Positions 1 to 62,100 of a DNA stretch of 64,000 bases are shown here, in pieces. Location: assembly GCA_947846985.1 (NCBI GenBank), contig CANTUZ010000014.1, positions 8,663,837-8,727,836 on the forward strand, read 5' to 3'. A program made the position numbers and the translations under genes. Numbering within the stretch: the first letter of the stretch is position 1; every line of letters starts with the position of its first letter. A model generated the notes under the pieces. It saw nothing but the letters and a program-made list of their open reading frames with translations. It ran no database searches and had not been told where the DNA came from. Origin of the DNA: Fratercula arctica. Lineage: Eukaryota > Chordata > Aves > Charadriiformes > Alcidae.

Positions 1-53860
<53,860 letters not shown>

Positions 53861-54137
53861 GCCCCCCCCACCCCCCCCCCGCAGGGTGTGGGGCTGACCC
53901 CCAAGTTGGGGGGGGGGGGGGAGACCCCCCGGTTGGGTGTCACCCCCTCGAGTTGGGGGGCTGAGCCCCAGGAGCGACCCACAAGCTGGGGGGGGTGACA
54001 CCTAAGTTGGGGGGGTGACCCCCACGTTGGGGCTGACCCCTAAGTTGGGGGTAATTCTTCAATGGGGGCTGACCCCTAAATTGGGGGGGGTGACCCCCAA
54101 GTTGAGGGGTGACCCCTAAGTTGTGGGGTGACCCCTA

Positions 54138-54143
54138 AATAAA
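54138..54143 (+). terminator. POLR2A: Proximal AATAAA polyadenylation signal
   Basis: AATAAA 278 nt after the POLR2A stop codon, followed by a G-rich region. Could give a shorter 3' UTR. Confidence 0.55.
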
Positions 54144-54516
54144 TGAGGGGGGGCTGACCCCCCAAATTGGGGGCCGACCCTTAAGTTTGGGGCCGACCCC
54201 TAAGTTGGGGGGGGGGGGGGAGGATTCTTACGTTGGGGGGGGGTGGTGCCCCCCAAGTTGTGGGGGAGGGGCGGGTGGGGGGAGGGGTCCTCTTTGGGGG
54301 GGGCGAAGGTGTAATTTATGGGGGGGCCATTAGTTAATGGGGGGGGGCAATGGGGTGGGGGAGGGGGCGCCCCCTGGTGATGGGTTTTGGGGGTTCGGGG
54401 GGGGGGTGTCCTTCGCCCCTCCCCCACCCTTTTTTGGGGTGTTTTCACGTATTTTTTTTGGGGGGGGGGGGGTTGGAGGGGGGAAATTCGCCGGAATTGG
54501 GCTTTTTTCGGGGAGA

Positions 54517-54522
54517 AATAAA
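54517..54522 (+). terminator. POLR2A: Distal AATAAA polyadenylation signal (likely main)
   Basis: AATAAA within GGGAGAAATAAAGAGTTTTA, followed by CTCATTTTCC and a GTGG-rich downstream element, a typical cleavage context. It lies in the least repetitive part of the 3' flank. Confidence 0.75.
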
Positions 54523-54540
54523 GAGTTTTACTCATTTTCC

Positions 54541-54834
54541 GCTGTGGCTCCGGGGGTGGGTTTTTTGGAGGGGGGGAGCCCCGACCCCTCCCCCCCCCCC
54601 CCCCATAGTGGACCCAGGAGTTTGGGGACCCCCTTCCCCACCCCCCCTCGAAAAAAAAGGGGACCCAGGTATCCGGGCCCCCCACCCCCATAATGGCCCC
54701 ACATGACCGGGGACCCCCACCCTGCCCCACATAAGAGACCCAGGAGTCCGGGACCCCCGAGGGGGGGGGAGGGGGCACCCATGGGTGCTGGGGGGGGGGG
54801 GGGGGAGGTGGTGAAATTTTGGGGGGGGGGGGGG
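54541..54834. other. Spacer with inverted copies of a GGACCCAGGAGTCCGGGACC motif
   Basis: Three loose copies of GGACCCAGG near 54605-54755. Their complement matches the CCCGGACGCCTGGGTCC unit of WRAP53 intron 1. An A8 run at ~54651 would be a T-run terminator for minus-strand Pol III transcription. No gene is visible. Confidence 0.7.
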
Positions 54835-55627
54835 GTGGGGGTGTTGTCCCCGCTGGCAGCGCTGGGATTCGAACCCGGGCCCCCCCGGGGAGGGGGTGTG
54901 TGTTGGGGGGGGGGGGGGGGGGGGGTGTTGTCCCTGCTGGCAGCGCTGGGATTCGAACCCGCGTCCCCCGGGGAGGGGTGTGTGTTGGGGGGGGGGGGGG
55001 GGGGTGTTGTCCCCGCTGGGAGCGCTGGGATTCGAACCCGCGTCCCCCCGGGCAGGGGTGTGTGTTTGGGGGGGGGGGGGGGGGGGTGTGTTGTCCCCTC
55101 TGGCAGCGCTGGGATTCGAACCCGCGTCCCCCACGGGGAGGGGTGTGTGTTGGGGGGGGGGGGTGTTGTCCCCGCTGGCAGCGCTGGGATTCGAACCCGC
55201 GTCTCCCCGGGGAGGGGTGTGTTGGGGGGGGGGGGGTGTTGTCCCCGCTGGCAGCGCTGGGATTCGAACCCGCGTCCCCCCGGGGAGGGGTGTGTGTTGG
55301 GGGGGGGGGGGGGGGGAGGGTGTTGTCCCCGCTGGGAGCGCTGGGATTCGAACCCGCGTCCCCCCGGGGAGGGGTGTGTGTTGGGGGGGGGGGGGGGGGT
55401 TGTCCCCGCTGGGAGCGCTGGGATTCGAACCCGCGTCCCCCCGGGGGGGGGTGTGTGTTGGGGGGGGGGGGGGTGTTGTCCCCGCTGGGAGCGCTGGGAT
55501 TCGAACCCGTGTCCCCCCGGGGAGGGGTGTGTGTTGGGGGGGGTGTCGTCCCCGCTGGGAGCGCTGGGATTCGAACCCGCGTCCCCCCGGGGAGGGGTGT
55601 GTGTTGGGGGGGGGGTGTTGTCCCCTC
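54835..55627 (-). repeat. Tandem array of ten tRNA-Leu 3' halves (B-box array)
   Basis: Ten units of ~70-90 bp each contain GCGCTGGGATTCGAACCCGC. On the minus strand this is the T-arm and acceptor 3' strand of the adjacent tRNA, including the Pol III B box GGTTCGAATCC. The first copy lies at 54865-54875; others are near 54948, 55029, 55112, 55187, 55261, 55344, 55421, 55498 and 55570. Spacers are GGGGTGTGTGTTGGGG with long G-runs. A boxes and anticodon arms are absent. Confidence 0.95.
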
Positions 55628-55709
55628 TGGCAGCGCTGGGATTCGAACCCGCGTCCCCCCGGGGGTTGGAGCCTAAATCCAGCGCCTTGGACCGCTCGGC
55701 CACGCCGCC
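55628..55709 (-). tRNA. tRNA-Leu (anticodon UAG), possibly a degenerate copy
   Basis: Read on the minus strand, an 82-nt cloverleaf: acceptor stem GGCGGCG/CGCTGCC with discriminator A, A box TGGCCGAGCGG, D-stem GCC/GGC, anticodon loop TTTAGGC (UAG), long variable arm as in type II tRNAs, and B box GGTTCGAATCC. The length matches vertebrate tRNA-Leu(UAG). Flaws: C-A at the base of the anticodon stem, two mismatches in the T-stem (GCGGG/CCCAG), and a homopolymeric variable arm. Function is therefore uncertain. No T-run terminator follows directly. Confidence 0.78.
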
Positions 55710-56045
55710 GCCGGGGAAGGGGGGGGGGCGGGAAGGGGAGGGGGGGGGGGGGGGAAGCCCCGCGCGCCACCTCCCCCCTCCCCTCCCCCCCCCGGCTCCC
55801 CGATGTCCCCCCCCGGTCTCCCAATACCCCCAGTGCCCCCCCCCCCCCCCCGTTGTCCCCCCCCCGCGATGTCCCCCGCTGCCCCCCCCCCCGTGTCCCC
55901 AATGGGCCCCCAATGGCCCCCAGTGTGTCCCCCCCCCCCCCCCCCCCGGGTCCCTCCGGGCCGGGACCCCGCCCCCCCGCGCGGCGCACGCCGGGAAGGC
56001 ACCCGGAAGTGGCGGGACCGGAAGTGGGCGCGGCCGGGCGGTGTC
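55710..56045 (+). promoter_or_regulatory. WRAP53: WRAP53 promoter, CpG-rich, two ETS sites
   Basis: CCGGAAGTG occurs at 56003-56011 and 56018-56026, two ETS/GABP-type sites 15 bp apart. ATGGCGGC at 56046-56053 is a YY1-like site overlapping the start codon. The left half is C-runs without clear motifs. The tRNA lies divergently 337 bp away. Confidence 0.75.
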
Positions 56046-56172
56046 ATGGCGGCGCCCAGGGCGGACGGCGCGGGGGGGTCTCCCGATGCGGGGGGGAGGG
56101 GGAGGGGGAGGAGCCCGCCCCTCCCCCACCCCCGCCACCCCCCACGACGCGGAGCCGCCGCCGGAGCCCGAT
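56046..56172 (+). CDS. WRAP53: WRAP53 exon 1 (putative)
   Basis: ATG in YY1-like context opens [20 protein letters not shown] and runs to donor GAT|gtgagc. The exon is 127 nt, leaving one base over, but exon 2 needs two. The G-rich stretch at 56088-56110 could hide an indel, or another exon may lie between. Confidence 0.6.
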
Positions 56173-59100
56173 GTGAGCGGGGGGGGGGGGGGGGGGAAGG
56201 GCCCGGGTCCACGGGGGGGGTCAGGGGGGCCCTATGGGGGGTGTTGGGGGGCCGGACGCCTGGGTCCATTATGGGGGGGGATGGGGGGGTCCCGGACGCC
56301 TGGGTCCATTATGGGGGGGATGGGGAGGTTTGGGGGGGACCCCGGAGCCCTGGGTCCGCTATGGGGGGGGATGGGGGTCCCCTATGGGGGGGGTGTTGGG
56401 GGGGCCCGGACCCCTGGGTCCACTATGGGGGGGGATGGGGGGGGCCCTGTGGGGCGGGGAGGTGTTCCCGGGTGCCTGGGTCCCCTGGGGGGGGGGGTTG
56501 GGGGGGGTTTGGGGGGAGTCCCGGACACCCGGGTCCACTATGGGGGGGGGGAGGAGTTTGGGGGGGGGGTCCCTTATGGGGGGTGGGGGGGGGAGGAGTT
56601 GGGGGGGGGGTCCCTTATGGGGGGTGGGGGGGGGCCCGGACGCCTGGGTCCCCGATGGGGGGGTTTAGGGGGGGCTCCAAGTGCCCGGGTCCCCTATGGG
56701 GGGCTCTATGGGGGGTTTTGGGGGGTCCCGGACACCTGGGTCCACTATGGGGGGGGGTCCCTGACGCCCCCCCCCCTTTTCCCCCCCAGGCTGCCCCCCT
56801 TGGTGCTCTCGCGCCCCCCCCAGCCCATATGGGGGGCAGGGCAGGAGTTCGCCCACCGGCCCCATAACTTCCTGCGGGGCTGCAAGTGGTGAGAGACCCC
56901 CCCCCCCCCCCTCCCCCCCCCCGGGACCCCTATGGGGTGGGGGGGGTTGGGGGTCCCGGACACCTGGGTCCCTTTGTGAGGGGGGGTAAGTTGGGGGTCC
57001 CGAATGTCTGGGTCCCCTGTTGGGGGGGGGGGGGGGGGGGGGAAGTTGGGGGTCTCAGACACCTGGGTCCCCCCCGGATGCCCGGGTCCCTTTTGGGGGG
57101 GGGGGGGGGGGGAAGTTGGGGGTCCAGGATGCCTGGGTGTCCCCCCCCCCCCCCGACACCTGGTCCCCACCCCGCCCCCCCCCCCCCCCCCCAGGGCCCC
57201 CGATGGCTCCTGCGTCCTGACCTGCAGCGACGACAACACCCTGCGCATCTTCGACCTCCCGCTGCCCCCCGCGCCCCCCCCCCGGGGCTGCCCCTCCCCG
57301 AGCTGGTGCGGGGCAGGGGGGGGGGGGGGGCGCTATGGGGTTCCCAGGGGGGTTTGAGGGGGGGGGGGGGCATGTGGGGCATTCGGGGCGGTTGGGGGGG
57401 TCGCTATGCGGTGGTTGGGGGTGCTGGGGGGCTTCCGGGGGGGTGGGGGGGAATATGGGGCATTTTCGGGGGGGGGCTGGGGGGTCACTGTGGGGTGGTT
57501 GGGGGTCACTATGGGCCTCCCAGGGGTTTTGGGGGGGGGGGAATATGGGGCACGGGGGGCTGAGATGGAGCATTGGGGGGTGATATGGGGCATTGGGGGG
57601 GCTACGGGGCATTTGGGGGGGGGGGCTGGGGGTCATTTCGTGGCGATTGGGGGTCACTATAGGGCTCCCAGGGGGGCTTGGGGGGGGTCTGTGGGGCACT
57701 GGGGGGAGGGCTGGGGGTCGCTATGGGGCAGCCATGGCGTGGGGGGGGGGCAGGTCGCTATGGGGCAGCCAGGGGGGAGGCTGTGGGGTATCCACGGAAA
57801 GAAGGACCCAGACGTTTGGGGGGGGGTGACAGAGGGGACGTCGGTATTGGGGGGGGGGGGTGACAGGGGGGACCCCAGTGTGTGGGGCAGGGGTGACAAC
57901 GGGGACCCCGGTGTGGGGGGGGGGTGACAGGGGGGACCCCAGTGTCCAAGGGGGGTGACGTAGGGGACATGGACATCTGGGGGGGTGACAGGGGGGACCC
58001 CGGTGCCGGGGGGGGGCGTGACAGGGTCCCTATGGCCGGGGGGGTGACAATGGGGACCCCAGCGCAGGGGGGTGACACGGGGGCTGCGAGTGCAGGGGGG
58101 GTGACAGGGGACACCCCAGCGCGGGGGGGGTGACGTGGGTGCTGGGGGAGGGGGGGTGACAGGGTCCCCGTGCCCCGGGGGGGGGGGGTGACGCGGGGGC
58201 TGCGGGTGCAGGTGCCAGCGCTGCGGGTGCCCGAGGGTGACACCATCTACGACTTCGCCTGGTTCCCCCTCATGGACTCCAGCCAGCCCCACACCTGCCT
58301 GTGAGCACTGGGAGCACTGGGAGGGGACTGGGAAGGGGACTGGGGAGCACTGGGAGGGGACTGGGGGGGGCACTGGGAGTGGGACTGGGGACAGTGGGAG
58401 CACTGGGAAGGGACTGGGGGTACTGGGAGGGGACTGGGAGGGGGATTGGGGACAGTGGGAGGGGGACTGGGAGCAGTGGAGGGGACTGGGAGTGGGACTG
58501 GGGACACTGGGAGCGCTGGGAGGGGACTGGGGGCGCTAGGAGGGAATTGGGAAGGGACTGGGCGGGCACTAGGGACACTGGGAGGGGACTGGGAGGGGGA
58601 TTGGGGACAGTGGGAGACGGACTGGGAGCACGGGAGGGGACTGGGAGTGGTAATGGGGACACTGGGAGCACTGGGAGGGGACTGGGGGCACTGGGAGGGG
58701 GCTGGAGGGGACTGGGAAGGGGACTGGGAGCACTGGAAGGATGACTGGGGGCACAGAGGAGGGGGACTGGGAGCACTGGAAAGACGACTGGGGGCGCTGG
58801 GAAGGGAACTGGTGGCCCTGCTTGTTACTGGGAGACACTGGGAGGTGGGGGGGTGCGTCTTGGGAGCGCTGGGGGGTCACTGGTTCTTATTGGAATGAAC
58901 TGGGAGAGAGTGGTGCTTTAGAGAGGGGTGTTGGGAGGGGACGTGGGCGTCACTGGGTGTTACTGGGAGGCAGTGGGTGCGTGTGCGGGGGAGGGGGTGT
59001 CCTGGGGCTCATTGGGAGATTACTGGTCCTTACTGGTCCGTACTGGTCCGTACTGGGCAGGGTGGCCTCCAGCAGCCGCGACAACCCCGTGCACCTCTGG

Positions 59101-62100
59101 GACGCCTTCGATGGGAGCCTGCGGGGCTCCTTCCGCGCCTACAGCCACCTGGTGGGGACACGGGGGGGCCACGGGGGGGGACAGAGGGGACCCCGGTGTC
59201 CTGGGGGGGGGACGGACACAGAGGGGACCCCGGTGTCCTTGGGGGGGGGCCACGGGGGGGGACAGAGGGGACCCCGGTGTCCTGGGGGGGGGACGGACAC
59301 AGAGAGGACCCCAGTGTCCTGAGGGGGGGGACACAGGACTCCAGGGTTGGGGGGTGACAGAGGGGACCCCGGTGTCCTGGGGGGGGGGCCACGGGGGGGG
59401 ACAGAGAGGACCCCGGTGTCCTGGGGGGGGGGCCACGGGGGGGGACAGAGGGGACCCTGGTGTCCTGGGGGGGGGACGGACACAGAGGGGACCCCGGTGT
59501 CCTTGGGGGGGGGACACAGGGGTCTGTGGGGGGGGGACACAGGGGGGGACACAGGGCTCCAGGGTTGGGGGGTGACAGAGGGGACCCCGGTGTCCTGGGG
59601 GGGGGGACACGGGGGGGGACAGAGGGGACCCTGGTGTCCTGGGGGGGGGACGGACACAGAGGGGACCCCGGTGTCCTTGGGGGGGGGACACGGGGGGGGA
59701 CAGAGGGGACCCTGGTGTCCTGGGGGGGGGACGGACACAGAGAGGGACCCCGGTGTCCTGGGGGGGGGACACACGGGGGGGGACAGAGGGGACCCCTGGT
59801 GTCCTGGGGGGGGGGACACAGGGGTCCGGGGGGGGGGGACACAGGGCTCCAGGGTTGGGGGGTGACAGAGGGGACCCCAGTGTCCGGGGGGGGACACAAA
59901 GGGGACCTTGGTGTCCCGGGGGGGGGGGGGTGGAGGACGCAGATGTCTGAGGCGTTAGAGGGGAGTTTTGGGGGGGGCGGGCTGGGGGGATGTTACTGGG
60001 AGACACTGGGAGACTGGGGGAGAGTTACTGGGGGGCACTGGTTCTTACTGGGATGCACTGGGAGGGTCTGAGGTCTTAGAGAGAGATCCTGAGAAGGGCT
60101 GGGGGGTCTCACGGGGGTCACTGGGTGTTACTGGGAGACTGGGGGGGGGGTTACTGGGAGCACTGAGGCTTACTGGGAAGCGGGGGTGCTCACTGGGATG
60201 AAGCGGGAGGGTGTGGAGAGTGAGAGGGGGGCCCTGGGAGGGGCTGGGGGGTGTCGGGGGCATCACTGGGTGTTACTGGGAGGCACTGGGGGGGCTGTGG
60301 AGGGAGTACTGGGAGTTTTGAGTAGTTATTGGGAAGTACTGGTTCTTACTGGGATGAACTGGGAGAGCTTCATAGCTTAAAGTAGGGTCCTGGAAAGGGC
60401 TGGGGGGCTTTGGGGGGGGTCACTGAGTGTTATTGGGAGACTGTGGCGGGGTTAATGGGAGCTCTGAGGCTTACTGGGAGGCACTGGTTCTTACTGGGAT
60501 GAAGCGGGAGGACGTAGGGGGTGAGAGGGGTCCTGGGAGGGGCTGGGGGCTGTTGGGGGGGGGTGACCCCGGGGGGTGTTGGTGGCCCCGGGGGGGTGTT
60601 GGTGGCCCCGGCGGGTGTTGGTGACCCCGGGGGGTGTTGGTGGCCCCGGGGGGTGTTGGTGGCCCCGGGGGGGTGTTGGTGGCCCCGGCGGGTGTTGGTG
60701 ACCCCGGGGGGTGTTGGTGACCCCGGGGGGTGTTGGTGGCCCCGGGGGGGTGTTGGTGGCCCCGGGGGGTTGTTGGTGGCCCTGGCGGGTGTTGGTGGCC
60801 CCGGGGGGTGTTGGTGGCCCCGGCGGGTGTTGGTGGCCCCGGGGGGTGTTGGTGACCCCGGGGGGTGTTGGTGGCCCCGGCGGGTGTTGGTGACCCCGGG
60901 GGGTGTTGGTGGCCCCGGCGGGTGTTGGTGGCCCTGGCGGGTGTTGGTGGCCCCGGGGGGTGTTGGTGGCCCCGGCGGGTGTTGGTGACCCCGGGGGTTG
61001 TTGGTGGCCCCGGCGGGTGTTGGTGGCCCCGGCGGGTGTTGGTGGCCCCGGGGGGTGTTGGTGACCCCGGGGGGTGTTGGTGGCCCCGCAGGAGGAGCCG
61101 GTGGCCCCCCACTCCCTGACCTTCACCCCCGACGGCTCCCGCCTCCTGGGGGGCTTCGACGGCGCCGTCCGCGTCTTCCCCACCCAGCGCCCCGGGCGCC
61201 TCTGCACCACCTGGGCCCTGCGCCGTGAGGGCGGGGCCGACGGGGGGCGTGGTCAGGGTGGGGCGTGGTCGGGGGGGTGGGGCTTGTGGGGGTGGGGCCC
61301 CAGGGAGGGGGGATTGGGGGAGTGGGGGATAAAGCCATGCTCGGGGCTGGGGGGGGGGGCGGGACCTAAAGGGGGCGTGGCCTGCGAGGGTGTGGGCAAA
61401 GGGGCGGGGTCGAGAAGGGGTGGGGTCCCGTGGGCGGGGCTTGTGGGGGTGGGGCCCCAGGGAGGAGGGATTGGGGGGGGAGGGCGGATAGAGGCTGGCA
61501 GTGAGGGTCGGAGGGGGCGTGGCCTAAAGGGGGCGTGGTCTGTGAGGGTGGGGGTAAAGGGGGCGGGGATGGAGGGGCGGGGCCTATAGGGGTGTGGCCC
61601 CAGGGAGTGGGGATTGTTGGGGGGGGGGTGATAGAGCTGGGTCTGGGGGATCTGGGGGGCGGGGCTTCGGGGGGGGGGGTCAAAGGGGCGGGGCTTATAC
61701 GGGTGGGGATGGGGGTGGAGCCTAAATGGGCATGGCCTAAAAGGGCGTGTCTTGTGGGGGCGTGGTCGGAGGGGGCGTGGCTTGGGGCGCCTTTAGGGGC
61801 GGGGCTTGTATGTGTGTCTCCCAAAGGAGGCGTGGCCTGACTTCCCTCCCCCCCCCCCCCGCAGAGGATGGGCGTGGCCAGCGGGGCCTGATTGGCTGCC
61901 TGGCCTGCAGCCCCGCCCAACCGGTGCTGGCCTGCGGCTCCTATGGGCGGAGCCTGGGGCTGTATGCCCTGGAGGGGGGCGGGGCCCTGGCGCTCTGGCC
62001 CCGCCTCCCGGCTGCCCCCACCCACCTGCGCTTCAGCCCCGACGGCACCCGCCTCTTCGCGGGGGGGCGCAAGGTGGGCGGGGCCTCGGGGGTGGGCGGG

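Larger units (their letters stand above)
53861..54540 (+). other. POLR2A: POLR2A 3' UTR with short AAGTTGGGGGTGACCCC repeats
   Basis: Starts after the stop codon and contains degenerate ~20-bp units (AAGTTGGGGGGGTGACCCC) to about 54260. The end is placed shortly after the second AATAAA, where GAGTTTTACTCATTTTC follows. Confidence 0.75.

Noticed and set aside
55710..56045. TP53 first exon on the minus strand opposite WRAP53
   Set aside because: Expected by mammalian arrangement, but the exon is non-coding and nothing recognisable is present; no p53 coding sequence occurs in the window.
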